Shown here: positions 6,939 through 14,504 of the stretch, one piece after another
How the letters are laid out: each line of letters starts with the position of its first letter
Numbering within the stretch: position 1 is the stretch's first letter
From: Novosphingobium sp. UBA6722
Lineage (GTDB): Bacteria; Pseudomonadota; Alphaproteobacteria; Sphingomonadales; Sphingomonadaceae
DNA: 32,492 nt
Assembly: GCA_002454125.1 (NCBI GenBank)
Contig: DKII01000067.1
Span: 1-32,492 of the forward strand
Reading direction: 5' to 3'
Notes under the pieces: generated by a model
What the model was told of the DNA's origin: nothing
Databases searched by the model: none
Seen by the model: only the letters and a program-made list of their open reading frames with translations
Position numbers and translations under genes: made by a program

Positions 6939-8021
6939 CTAAAAAGCTTCGGAATAGTCCACGGTCTGGCTGCCCGCCGGCAGGTGGACCAGCATACCGT
7001 CGTGCGCCAGGCGCAGGTCGCCCGAATAGATCTTTGGCGCATCACCCACGAACAGCCGTTCGATCAGCTTGGCCGGCGGGGCCGGGACCATGTGATACAG
7101 CACCAGCGCCTTTGCACCGGCTTCCTTGGCCGCACGCGCGGCATCTTCCGGGCTGGCGTGATAGCCCGGGATGTCCGCCATGATCTTGGCCGAATCGGAT
7201 CGGCCCCGCTTGGCGAGCTGGGCCTGCATCGCGCCGATCATCTTGGGGTTGAGCGCTTCGTGGAACATCACATCGGCGCCCTTGGCCGCGGTGACGAAAT
7301 CCGGCGCGTAGATCGTATCGCCGCTGATCGCGACCGAGCGGCCCTTGTAGTCCAGCCGGTAACCGAAGGCGGGCTTGATCGGATCGTGGATCACCCGGAT
7401 CACGGTGATCTTCACGCCGTTCTGGTCGTAGACCACCTTGCTTGGTTGACCCTCAGGCAGGTCAATGATCTGCGCCGTGCCGCCAAAGCCGCCTGGCCGC
7501 GCGACGGCCGGGCCGTGGTGGGCGATGCGGTAGCCGCTGTCGATCTTGTAGGCCTGGATCAGGCCGCCAATCACCTGATCGGTGCCGGCTGGCCCGCTGA
7601 CCGGCAGCGGTGTGCCGCGCGATCCGGCGATCCAGGCCTGGAGCAGGAGCTCACCCAGGCCATCAATGTGATCGGAATGAAGGTGCGTCAGGTAGGCGCC
7701 CTGGAGGTGGTCCATAGGGAAGCCCATCCGGCCGAGCTTGCGGATCGATCCGGCGCCGGCATCAAAGATGAAGCCCTGGCGGCCAGCCAGTACAGCCAGG
7801 CACGGCCCGGCGCGATCGGCATCGGGCATGGGAGAGCCTGAACCGCAGACATAGACATGGATGCCATCGGGGAGAGCGGCAGAGCGATCAACGCCGACAT
7901 TCTGCTCAATCGCCGTATCAAAGGCTCGCTGAGCCAGGCGATCGCGCAATGCCAGCAGGATCAGCCCGATAATCAACAACAGCCCGGCAATGCCGAGGCC
8001 GATCTTGCGCTTGGTGCTCAC
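6939..8021 (-). CDS. Membrane-anchored metallo-beta-lactamase-fold hydrolase
   Basis: A 360-residue protein with one N-terminal membrane segment (residues about 7-26, IGLGIAGLLLIIGLILLAL) that probably anchors it facing the periplasm. The rest is a metallo-beta-lactamase fold of the RNase Z / arylsulfatase-like branch. Metal ligands are visible in THLHSDHIDG (His113, His115, Asp117, His118), in the SGDTIYAPDF segment, and in late histidines such as YHASPEDAA and LYHMVP. The family hydrolyses phosphodiesters, sulfate esters and lactones; the substrate here cannot be told. The start is GTG 8021, with GGGGAGAG about 6 nt upstream. The stop lies 15 bp after the tRNA-Asp CCA. It is divergent from the nucleotidyltransferase-like gene with 59 bp between starts. 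Confidence 0.87.
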   Translation of the reverse strand: MSTKRKIGLGIAGLLLIIGLILLALRDRLAQRAFDTAIEQNVGVDRSAALPDGIHVYVCGSGSPMPDADRAGPCLAVLAGRQGFIFDAGAGSIRKLGRMGFPMDHLQGAYLTHLHSDHIDGLGELLLQAWIAGSRGTPLPVSGPAGTDQVIGGLIQAYKIDSGYRIAHHGPAVARPGGFGGTAQIIDLPEGQPSKVVYDQNGVKITVIRVIHDPIKPAFGYRLDYKGRSVAISGDTIYAPDFVTAAKGADVMFHEALNPKMIGAMQAQLAKRGRSDSAKIMADIPGYHASPEDAARAAKEAGAKALVLYHMVPAPPAKLIERLFVGDAPKIYSGDLRLAHDGMLVHLPAGSQTVDYSEAF

Positions 8022-8080
8022 CCTGTTCTCTCCCCGCTACGACCGCAGCAAAGGTTGCCGAAGGGGGTGGGTTACGGCAA

Positions 8081-8578
8081 GTGGCAATTGTGACCACCCG
8101 GTTTGCCCTGGAAGCGACACTGGCGGCGATCCAGCCGGCCCTGGGCGCTGCGCAGCAGCGCTGGTGGATACTGGGCAGCGCGGCGGTGGCGCTGCATGGT
8201 GCCGAGCTGCACGAGATCAGGGATGTCGATGTCTTGCTCGATCCGCGCGATTGCCCGGCGGTGTTTGCGCGCCTCGGCATTGCGGTTCAGTCCGGACAGG
8301 GCGATGGCCAGTTCCGCTCAGAGGTCTTCCAGCGTTGGGATCAGGCCAGCCTGCCGGTCGAGCTGTTTGCAGGCTTCAAGCTGTGCGAGCAGGGGGTGTG
8401 GCACGAACTGCTGCCGCAGAGCCGCATGCCCGTGCAGGTCGGCGCGGTTACCGTTTACATTCCGGAGCGCGATGAATTGATTGCCATGCTGCAGCGCTTT
8501 GGGCGGCCAAAGGATTTGCTGCGGATTGCGGCACTTAGCCCCAGCGGCCAGTTTCCATCCAGATCAGGAAGCGCCTGA
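8081..8578 (+). CDS. Nucleotidyltransferase-like protein of unknown function
   Basis: A 165-residue protein. RWWILGSAAVALHG followed by EIRDVDVLLDP (Gly32-Ser33, then Asp48-x-Asp50) is the glycine-serine and metal-binding Asp pattern of minimal nucleotidyltransferases of the polymerase-beta superfamily. The C-terminal part (YIPERDELIAMLQRFGRPKDLLR) resembles that seen in such proteins handled as putative NTase or toxin components. No HEPN partner is adjacent, so a toxin-antitoxin role is not supported. The start GTG 8081 could equally be GTG 8090. Its last 44 bp overlap the 3' end of the convergent DUF2842 gene. The enzymatic activity and substrate are unknown. Confidence 0.7.
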   Translation: MAIVTTRFALEATLAAIQPALGAAQQRWWILGSAAVALHGAELHEIRDVDVLLDPRDCPAVFARLGIAVQSGQGDGQFRSEVFQRWDQASLPVELFAGFKLCEQGVWHELLPQSRMPVQVGAVTVYIPERDELIAMLQRFGRPKDLLRIAALSPSGQFPSRSGSA

Positions 8579-8750
8579 GCGGCAGCAGCCACACCACACC
8601 GAGCAGGATGTAGATCGGCGTCTGCAGCAGCGCGTGCCATTCGGTTATCAGCGGGGCGATATAGCGCGCGATCAGCAGGCCATAGACGATCAGCACAGTC
8701 AGCAGGCCAAGTACGCCTACGGGAATTCGCCAAGTCGGTTCAGTGCGCAT
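8535..8750 (-). CDS. DUF2842 family small membrane protein
   Basis: A 71-residue protein with two membrane helices (about residues 10-30 and 42-58) and the strongly conserved C-terminus LPLRRFLIWMETGRWG. This matches DUF2842, a small alphaproteobacterial inner-membrane family of unknown function. Its ATG at 8750 overlaps the stop of the upstream cyclo-ligase gene by one base (TGATG), so the two are very likely co-translated. The 3' end overlaps the convergent nucleotidyltransferase-like gene by 44 bp. Confidence 0.88.
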   Translation of the reverse strand: MRTEPTWRIPVGVLGLLTVLIVYGLLIARYIAPLITEWHALLQTPIYILLGVVWLLPLRRFLIWMETGRWG

Positions 8751-9322
8751 CAGAATGGTCCGTAAAGGCGGGTCGGGGTGATGATCGCATCGAGCTGACG
8801 GTCGTGCGGTTCGGTCGGTAGTTCATCAACCAGCTGGCAGTCCCAGGCCAGACCAATCGCCAGCTGCGGAGGATGCTGGGCCAGCCAGCGATCATAATGC
8901 CCGGCACCCAGCCCGAGCCGGCCGCCGCGGTCTGAAAAACCGACGAGCGGGCAGAACAGAATTTCGGGCACCAGGGCAGGGCAATCGCCCGCTGGCTGGT
9001 GCGACTTAAAGGGATCGGGTTCCAGCAGGTCATCCACGAACGGGTTGGTCCACTCGCGAAATTCCATCGGGACGTTGCGGTCCGCGAACCAGGGCAGGGC
9101 AATGCGGTGGCCGCGTTCGAAAAACCAGCGGGCGTAATGGCTGGCCGGGGCTTCGGCCGGCATCTCGTGATAGAGCCCGATTACCGCGCCTTCCGGGATC
9201 AGCCGGACGATTGCCTCGGGCGGGCGGCGGAACAGCAGGCCCAGCTGCATGGCCGGGATGGCAGCGACATGCTCCCGGCGGCGCTTCTTCAGTTCGGTGC
9301 GCAGCACCTGCTTGTCGATCAC
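8750..9322 (-). CDS. ygfA: 5-formyltetrahydrofolate cyclo-ligase
   Basis: The enzyme converts 5-formyl-THF to 5,10-methenyl-THF using ATP, returning storage folate to the one-carbon pool. The 190-residue product starts VIDKQVLRTELKKRRREH and has the signature LVPEILFCPLVGFSDRGG followed by RLGLGAGHYDRWL, which forms the ATP/folate site. I choose GTG 9322 because GGAG sits 6 nt upstream and the conserved N-terminus starts there. The longer frame to ATG 9361 would run through the closing stem of the 6S RNA and adds a Pro-rich, poorly conserved-looking stretch. The order zapA, 6S RNA, cyclo-ligase is widely conserved in proteobacteria. DUF2842 is translationally coupled behind it. Confidence 0.92.
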   Translation of the reverse strand: MIDKQVLRTELKKRRREHVAAIPAMQLGLLFRRPPEAIVRLIPEGAVIGLYHEMPAEAPASHYARWFFERGHRIALPWFADRNVPMEFREWTNPFVDDLLEPDPFKSHQPAGDCPALVPEILFCPLVGFSDRGGRLGLGAGHYDRWLAQHPPQLAIGLAWDCQLVDELPTEPHDRQLDAIITPTRLYGPF

Positions 9323-9347
9323 GCTTGGCTCCGCGCGGGGGGTGGGT

Positions 9348-9504
9348 GACGGGACCACCATGGGCCGTTGCCGGGAAATCCTCTGACGCGTTCACGTCAG
9401 GTGGGAACCATATGTGCCCCGCCAGGGCGGAACCAGGGACAGCCCCCATGGATTTGCTTATAGCCTCAGGGATTTTCGAAGGCTCGCACCGGGCAGTACC
9501 CGTC
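9348..9504 (-). ncRNA. ssrS: 6S RNA
   Basis: 6S RNA binds sigma70 RNA polymerase as an open-promoter mimic. It is called from position (between zapA and ygfA, same strand), promoter and fold. On the minus strand GACGGG (9504-9499) pairs with CCCGTC (9353-9348), and the next ACTGCC pairs with GGTGGT (two wobbles) to make the closing stem. AAATCCCTGA pairs with TCAG-A-GGATTT at the edge of the central bubble. CCCTGAGGCTATAAGC resembles the CCCTGAGCCGATA of E. coli 6S. CTGACG/CGTCAG at 9383-9400 can form an alternative hairpin. The length of 157 nt fits alphaproteobacterial 6S RNAs. Ends are estimated from the stem and promoter, so they may be off by several bases. Confidence 0.85.
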
Positions 9505-9510
9505 CCCCCC

Positions 9511-9539
9511 TAGATAGGGTGGATTGGCTCAACCCTCAA
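9511..9539 (-). promoter_or_regulatory. Sigma70-like promoter of 6S RNA, -35 inside zapA
   Basis: On the minus strand TTGAGG (complement of 9534-9539) is followed after 17 nt by TATCTA (complement of 9511-9516). The predicted start at about 9504 coincides with the first paired base of the 6S closing stem. The -35 hexamer lies in the last codons of zapA. Confidence 0.7.
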
Positions 9540-9834
9540 GGGCCAGCGCGCAGGCTTCCAGTTTTGCAGCGATCGCTTCAAGCCGGTCTGCCTGGCTGTC
9601 GTCAAACGTCGGGGAAGGGGTAGGCGCCCGGGTTGCTGATTTCGCCTCGTGCACTTCGTCGGCCAGCAGCAGAGCGGCAAACAGGAGCTGGCGGGTTTCG
9701 TTGGTCCCCGCCGCACCCATTGACTGAATCTTGGCATCGATCGCCTGGCCCAGACCGGTGACGTGGTCCTCTTCGCCGGCAGCACAGGCGACCGTGTAAT
9801 TGCGCCCGCCGATGCTCAGGGTCACATTGCTCAT
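9529..9834 (-). CDS. zapA: Cell division protein ZapA
   Basis: ZapA binds FtsZ and bundles its filaments at the division septum. The 101-residue protein has the typical N-terminal beta hairpin (VTLSIGGRNYTVACAAGEEDHV), the helix with LAQAIDAKI-like sequence, and a second helix QLLFAALLLADEVHEA, followed by a less conserved Ala-rich C-terminal coiled coil. Its ATG at 9834 overlaps the stop of the upstream small coiled-coil gene in an ATGA. The promoter of 6S RNA lies in its 3' end. The position upstream of 6S RNA and the cyclo-ligase supports the call. Confidence 0.9.
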   Translation of the reverse strand: MSNVTLSIGGRNYTVACAAGEEDHVTGLGQAIDAKIQSMGAAGTNETRQLLFAALLLADEVHEAKSATRAPTPSPTFDDSQADRLEAIAAKLEACALALEG

Positions 9835-10034
9835 CCTTGCGCCCCTTCGATCAGCTGGTCGAGTTCGGCAAGGGAATCGGACACTGCGGCGCGCAGCTGC
9901 TCATGGCGTGTCCGCAGGTCGGCCAGTTCTTCCGAACTTGCCCCCGGCCGTGCCCCCCGACGCGTGGCGGCCTCGATCCGCTCAAGCGCCGCCTCGATCC
10001 GCGCCAGCGCGCGGCTGCTGCGTTCCCCACTCAT
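9831..10034 (-). CDS. Small coiled-coil protein coupled to zapA
   Basis: A 67-residue, charged, helix-forming protein: SSRALARIEAALERIEAA and LADLRTRHEQLRAAVSDS show heptad-like spacing of hydrophobics, consistent with a coiled coil. No catalytic motif is present. It precedes zapA with a 4-nt overlap, and such small helical proteins are commonly seen at this place in alphaproteobacteria. A ZapB-like accessory role in Z-ring assembly is inferred from context only. There is no strong ribosome binding site before ATG 10034. It is divergent from tkt, with 171 bp between the starts. Confidence 0.75.
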   Translation of the reverse strand: MSGERSSRALARIEAALERIEAATRRGARPGASSEELADLRTRHEQLRAAVSDSLAELDQLIEGAQG

Positions 10035-10137
10035 GGTTAAGGGCTAGCGCAATTGATTGTTGGCGCAAAGAGCACGGGCCAAGCTTTCCCACGATTTGCA
10101 ATGGGCAAGGGGTGACCTGTGCTTGACGGGGCGGGGT

Positions 10138-10154
10138 GCCTCCGCAAAGGAGGC
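10138..10154 (+). promoter_or_regulatory. Hairpin in the region upstream of tkt
   Basis: GCCTCC (10138-10143) and GGAGGC (10149-10154) form a perfect 6-bp stem with loop GCAAA, 51 bp before the tkt start. It contains an AGGAGG sequence that could act as an anti-Shine-Dalgarno binding site if unpaired, but no reading frame starts there. I see no convincing promoter in the 171-bp intergenic region 10035-10205. Confidence 0.3.
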
Positions 10155-10205
10155 CCGACATCGAATCGGTGGCCCAATCCTGCCCTTTTCCGGGAGAGCC
10201 CTAGC

Positions 10206-12179
10206 ATGACACTCGACCCGTCCCGCCTCGCACCCATGGCCAATGCCATCCGTGCGCTTTCGATGGACGCGGTCCAGGCGGCCAACTCCGGCCACCCCGG
10301 CATGCCGATGGGCATGGCCGATGTCGCAACGGTGCTCTATTCGCAGTTCCTGAAGTTCGATCCTGCCGCACCGAAGTGGCCGGACCGCGACCGATTCGTG
10401 CTCTCGGCAGGGCACGGATCGATGCTGATCTATTCGCTGCTGCACCTGACGGGCTATGCCGCGCCGACGATGGCCGACATCCGCAATTTCCGGCAGCTCC
10501 ACAGCCCCTGCGCCGGCCACCCAGAGAACACCGAGATCGACGGGGTCGAATGCACCACTGGCCCGCTAGGGCAGGGCCTGGCCATGGCAGTCGGGATGGC
10601 GCTGGCCGAGCGTCACCTCAACGCCCAGTTCGGTGACGGCCTGGTCGATCACAAGACCTGGGTGATTGCCGGTGATGGCTGCCTGATGGAAGGGATCAAC
10701 CATGAGGCGATCGGTCTGGCCGGTCACCTCAAGCTCGATCGGCTCAAGGTACTGTGGGACGACAACCGGATCACGATCGATGGCGATACCGATCTTTCGA
10801 CCAGCGAGGATATTGCCGCGCGGTTCAAGTCGGCTGGTTGGCATGTAACGTCGTGTGACGGCCACGACTTTGCCGATATTGCCCGCGCGCTGGCCGAAGC
10901 CGCGGCCGCTGACAAGCCGACGCTGGTCGCCTGCCGGACCGTGATCGGCAAGGGCGCGCCCAACAAGCAGGGTGGCCACAATGTCCACGGCGCGCCGCTA
11001 GGTGCCGATGAAATCGCGGCTGCTCGCGAATACCTCGGTTGGACCGCCGCGCCGTTCGAAATTCCGGCGGACATTCTGGCCGACTGGCGTTCGCTTGGTT
11101 CCAAGGGCGCTGCGACCCGCGCGGCGTGGGAAGCGCGGCTGGCCGCCGATGCCCAGGGCGCTGAATTCATGCGCCGGATGGCGGGTGAACTGCCGGCCGA
11201 CAAGGGCGCGGCACGTGACTACATGGCTTCGCTGGTCGCTGAGCCGCCCAAGGTCGCGACGCGCAAGTCCAGCGAAATGGCGCTTGGCGCCTTGACCGCG
11301 GCGATCCCGGAACTGGTTGGCGGTTCGGCTGACCTGACCGGCTCGAACCTGACCAAGACCAAGTCGACCGATCCACTCACTCCGGCCAATTACGGCGGAC
11401 GCTATGTCTATTATGGCATCCGTGAATTCGGCATGGCGGCGGCGATGAATGGCATGGCGCTGCATGGCGGGATTATTCCCTACGGCGGTACCTTCCTGGT
11501 CTTCTCCGACTATTGCCGCAACGCGATCCGCCTCTCCGCGATCCAGCATGCCCGCGTGGTCTATGTCATGACCCATGACAGCCTTGGCGTGGGTGAGGAT
11601 GGGCCGACGCACCAGCCGGTCGAACACGTGATGAGCCTGCGCGCGATTCCGAACCTGCTGGTCTTCCGCCCCGCCGACGCGATCGAAACAGCTGAGGCCT
11701 GGGCGCTGGCGCTCAAGCAGGATAGCCGGCCTTCGGTCCTGGCGCTGACCCGCCAGAACCTGCCGCCGCAGCGGACCGAAGCCGAAATGAAGTCGGCTCG
11801 CGGAGCCTATCGCCTCAAGGCTGCAGGTGCTGCCCGCCAGGTAGTCCTCGTCGCGACGGGCTCCGAAGTTTCGCTGGCGATGGATGTCGCCGCGGCGCTT
11901 GAAGGCAAGGGGATCGGGGCCGATGTCGTGTCGATGCCTTGCTCCGAGCTGTTTGACGAACAGGATGCGGCCTACCGCGCTGACCTGTTCCCGGCCGACA
12001 CGCTCAAGGTCTCGATTGAGGCCGGTGTGACGCTGGGCTGGCAAAAGTATGTCGGTGATGGTCTGACCATCGGGATCGATACCTTCGGTGCCTCCGGGCC
12101 TGCCGATCAACTGTTCAAGCATTTTGGCTTCTCGGTTGAAGCCATTGTTCCGAAAATTGAAGCCAGACTGGCTGCTTAG
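10206..12179 (+). CDS. tkt: Transketolase
   Basis: Transketolase moves two-carbon units between sugar phosphates in the pentose phosphate pathway, using ThDP. The 657-residue length is typical. Visible features: SGHPGMPMGMADV at the N-terminus with the substrate-binding His; the ThDP/Mg motif GDGCLMEGINHEA to WDDNRITIDG (about residues 155-190); the pyrimidine domain with REFGMAAAMNGMALHGG and THDSLGVGEDGPTHQPVEH; and the C-terminal domain (VSMPCSELFDEQD). ATG 10206 has GGGAGAG 7 nt upstream (10192-10198); the frame is open to 10119 without support. It is the first gene of a tkt-gap-pgk run and the gap gene follows after 14 nt. Confidence 0.96.
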   Translation: MTLDPSRLAPMANAIRALSMDAVQAANSGHPGMPMGMADVATVLYSQFLKFDPAAPKWPDRDRFVLSAGHGSMLIYSLLHLTGYAAPTMADIRNFRQLHSPCAGHPENTEIDGVECTTGPLGQGLAMAVGMALAERHLNAQFGDGLVDHKTWVIAGDGCLMEGINHEAIGLAGHLKLDRLKVLWDDNRITIDGDTDLSTSEDIAARFKSAGWHVTSCDGHDFADIARALAEAAAADKPTLVACRTVIGKGAPNKQGGHNVHGAPLGADEIAAAREYLGWTAAPFEIPADILADWRSLGSKGAATRAAWEARLAADAQGAEFMRRMAGELPADKGAARDYMASLVAEPPKVATRKSSEMALGALTAAIPELVGGSADLTGSNLTKTKSTDPLTPANYGGRYVYYGIREFGMAAAMNGMALHGGIIPYGGTFLVFSDYCRNAIRLSAIQHARVVYVMTHDSLGVGEDGPTHQPVEHVMSLRAIPNLLVFRPADAIETAEAWALALKQDSRPSVLALTRQNLPPQRTEAEMKSARGAYRLKAAGAARQVVLVATGSEVSLAMDVAAALEGKGIGADVVSMPCSELFDEQDAAYRADLFPADTLKVSIEAGVTLGWQKYVGDGLTIGIDTFGASGPADQLFKHFGFSVEAIVPKIEARLAA

Positions 12180-12193
12180 AAGGAGTTCTTCAC

Positions 12194-13201
12194 ATGGCGA
12201 TCAAGGTTGCGATCAACGGTTTCGGGCGCATTGGGCGCAATGTGGCACGCGCGATCATCGAGCGCGGCGATCACGATCTCGAGCTGGTCTCGATCAATGA
12301 TCTCGCCTCGCCCAAGGCCAATGCCATGCTGTTCCAGCGCGACAGCGTTCACGGCGCCTTCGCCGGCACGGTCGAGGTCGATGGCAATGACCTGGTGATC
12401 AATGGCAAGCGGATCCACGTGACCGCTGAGCGCGATCCCGCCAACCTGCCGCACGGCGCGCAGGGCATCGATATCGTGCTGGAATGCACCGGCTTCTTCA
12501 CTGACCGCGCCTCGTGCGAAAAGCACCTCGCCGCTGGCGCCAAGAAGGTCCTGATCTCGGCGCCCGGCAAGAATGTCGACCTGACCGTCGTCTTCGGCGT
12601 CAACCATGACAAGCTGGAAGCCGGCCACACCATCGTTTCCAACGCTTCGTGCACCACCAACTGCCTGGCGCCGTTCGCCAAGGTGTTGAACGATGCGATC
12701 GGGATCGAGCGCGGCCTGATGACCACGGTTCACGCCTATACCAACGACCAGAAGATCCTCGACCAGATCCACGAAGATCCGCGCCGCGCCCGCGCTGCCG
12801 CCATGTCGATGATCCCGACCACCACCGGCGCAGCCCGCGCCGTGGGTGAAGTGCTGCCCGAACTGAAGGGCAAGCTCGACGGTTCGGCAATCCGCGTGCC
12901 GACCCCGAACGTCTCGGTTGTCGACCTGACCTTCCAGCCCAGGCGCGACACCACCAAGGATGAGGTCAACGCCCTGCTCAAGGCGGCAGCCGAAGGCCCG
13001 CTGAAGGGCGTGCTGGGCTATTCGGACGAGCCGCTGGTCTCGATCGATTACAACCACTGCCCGAACAGCAGCACGATCGACAGTCTGGAAACGGCCGTGA
13101 TCGATGGCAAGCTGGTCCGCGTGCTGAGCTGGTATGACAACGAATGGGGCTTCTCCAACCGCATGGTCGATACGGCCGGCGCAATGGGCAAGCTGCTCTA
13201 A
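12194..13201 (+). CDS. gap: Glyceraldehyde-3-phosphate dehydrogenase
   Basis: Catalyses the NAD(P)-dependent phosphorylating oxidation of glyceraldehyde-3-phosphate. The 335-residue protein has the Rossmann motif INGFGRIGRN at the N-terminus, the active-site motif SNASCTTNCLAP with Cys153 as nucleophile, His180 in VHAYTNDQ, and the C-terminal SWYDNEWGFSNR. NDL at about residues 34-36 in the cofactor region suggests NAD use, which is not proven. AGGAG (12181-12185) is 8 nt before ATG 12194, and the gene lies 14 nt behind tkt. Its stop is followed within 12 nt by the pgk start, so tkt-gap-pgk are probably one transcript. Confidence 0.97.
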   Translation: MAIKVAINGFGRIGRNVARAIIERGDHDLELVSINDLASPKANAMLFQRDSVHGAFAGTVEVDGNDLVINGKRIHVTAERDPANLPHGAQGIDIVLECTGFFTDRASCEKHLAAGAKKVLISAPGKNVDLTVVFGVNHDKLEAGHTIVSNASCTTNCLAPFAKVLNDAIGIERGLMTTVHAYTNDQKILDQIHEDPRRARAAAMSMIPTTTGAARAVGEVLPELKGKLDGSAIRVPTPNVSVVDLTFQPRRDTTKDEVNALLKAAAEGPLKGVLGYSDEPLVSIDYNHCPNSSTIDSLETAVIDGKLVRVLSWYDNEWGFSNRMVDTAGAMGKLL

Positions 13202-13213
13202 GGATTGATGAAA

Positions 13214-14416
13214 ATGGCCAGGTTCCGCACGCTCGACGATCTGGGTGGCTTGACCGGCAAGGTCGCGCTGGTGCGCGTCGACCTCAACCTGCCGATGCAG
13301 GACGGTTCGGTAACCGACGATACGCGCGTGCGGGCCGCGGCCCCGACGATCCTGGAACTGGCCGCCAAGGGTGCCAAGGTGCTGCTGCTGGCGCACTTCG
13401 GCCGCCCCAAGGGTGAGCGGGTTTCGACCATGTCGGTCTCGATGACGATTGACGCGGTCCAGGCCGTGCTGGGCAAGGAAGTGATGTTCGTGCCCGAGAT
13501 TGCCGGGCCAGTGGTCGCGCAGTCGGTCGGCATCCTGCGTCCGGGCGACATCGCCCTGCTGGAAAACACCCGCTTCTGGAAGGGTGAGGAAAAGAACGAT
13601 CCCGAACTCGCCAAGGCGATTGCCGCCAATGGCGACATCTATGTCAACGATGCCTTCTCGGCCGCGCACCGCGCCCATGCCAGCACCGAAGGCCTGGCGC
13701 ACCTGCTGCCAGCCTATGCCGGCCGGTCGATGGAAGCCGAACTCAAGGCACTAGACGCCGCGCTCGGCACACCCGAGCGCCCGGTTGCGGCCGTGGTGGG
13801 CGGGGCCAAGGTCTCGTCCAAGCTGGATGTGCTCACCCACCTGGTGACCCAGGTCGATCACCTGATCATCGGCGGCGGGATGGCCAACACCTTCCTCGCG
13901 GCGCGCGGGGTAAATGTCGGCAAGTCGCTGTGCGAGCATGAGCTGGCCGCAACCTGCGAACAGATCCTCGATGCGGCCGACAAGTCGGGTTGCACGGTCC
14001 ACCTGCCTTATGACGTCGTGGTGGCGAAGGAGTTTGCCGCCAACCCGGCATCTGTCCGCATCTGCAATGTCCACGAAGTGGCGGCGGATGAGATGATCCT
14101 CGACGTTGGCCCCCAGGCGGTCGAGGCGCTGGCCGATGTACTCAAGACCTGCCGCACGCTGGTCTGGAACGGGCCGCTCGGCGCTTTCGAGATCGAGCCG
14201 TTCGACGCCGCCACCGTCGCCCTGGCGCGCAGTGCTGCCGCACTCAGCAAGGAAGGCGTCCTGACCTCGGTCGCCGGCGGCGGTGATACTGTTGCCGCGC
14301 TTAATCACGCCGGCGTGGCGGACGATTTCACCTATATTTCGACTGCCGGCGGTGCCTTCCTGGAATGGATGGAAGGCAAGGAACTGCCGGGCGTCAAGGC
14401 GCTCGAAATAGCCTGA
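13214..14416 (+). CDS. pgk: Phosphoglycerate kinase
   Basis: Transfers phosphate between 1,3-bisphosphoglycerate and ADP, the first ATP-forming step of lower glycolysis. The 400-residue protein shows VRVDLNLPM, LAHFGRPKG, LLENTRFWKGEEKND, YVNDAFSAAHRAHAST, GGAKVSSKLDVL, and the C-terminal WNGPLGAFE and GGGDTVAAL nucleotide-binding stretches. The start is uncertain within nine bases: TTG 13205, ATG 13208 and ATG 13214 are all in frame. I take ATG 13214 because TAAGGA (13199-13204), which overlaps the gap stop codon, is then spaced 9 nt. It ends 88 bp before the aldolase gene. Confidence 0.96.
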   Translation: MARFRTLDDLGGLTGKVALVRVDLNLPMQDGSVTDDTRVRAAAPTILELAAKGAKVLLLAHFGRPKGERVSTMSVSMTIDAVQAVLGKEVMFVPEIAGPVVAQSVGILRPGDIALLENTRFWKGEEKNDPELAKAIAANGDIYVNDAFSAAHRAHASTEGLAHLLPAYAGRSMEAELKALDAALGTPERPVAAVVGGAKVSSKLDVLTHLVTQVDHLIIGGGMANTFLAARGVNVGKSLCEHELAATCEQILDAADKSGCTVHLPYDVVVAKEFAANPASVRICNVHEVAADEMILDVGPQAVEALADVLKTCRTLVWNGPLGAFEIEPFDAATVALARSAAALSKEGVLTSVAGGGDTVAALNHAGVADDFTYISTAGGAFLEWMEGKELPGVKALEIA

Positions 14417-14436
14417 CAACAAGAGAGTTAGCGCGC

Positions 14437-14465
14437 TTGCGGGTCCGCCGCAGTCTCGCTATGGG
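14437..14465 (+). promoter_or_regulatory. Probable promoter of the aldolase gene
   Basis: TTGCGG (14437-14442), 17 nt, TATGGG (14460-14465), in the 88-bp gap between pgk and the aldolase gene. The expected start is near 14472, giving a leader of about 33 nt. It would allow the aldolase to be expressed separately from tkt-gap-pgk. Confidence 0.45.
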
Positions 14466-14473
14466 CCGCGGCA

Positions 14474-14485
14474 GCATACGTATGC
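14474..14485. promoter_or_regulatory. 12-bp perfect palindrome, candidate operator
   Basis: GCATACGTATGC is a perfect palindrome located immediately after the predicted transcription start and 19 bp before the aldolase start codon. A dimeric repressor bound here would block the promoter at 14437-14465. The regulator is unknown. Confidence 0.45.
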
Positions 14486-14504
14486 ACAGCACAGGGACCG
14501 AGAC

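Noticed and set aside
8081..8578. Type VII (MNT/HEPN) toxin-antitoxin pair
   Set aside because: The nucleotidyltransferase motif is present, but neither neighbour resembles a HEPN protein; the adjacent small gene is the DUF2842 membrane protein.
10998..12122. A 374-codon open frame antisense to transketolase
   Set aside because: The plus-strand transketolase is unmistakable and the antisense translation has no family features or ribosome binding site.
12176..13702. A 508-codon open frame on the minus strand
   Set aside because: It lies antisense to gap and pgk, both with complete active-site motifs. Its translation has no recognisable motif and is rich in Arg, Gly, His and Asp, as expected of an antisense frame in GC-rich DNA.
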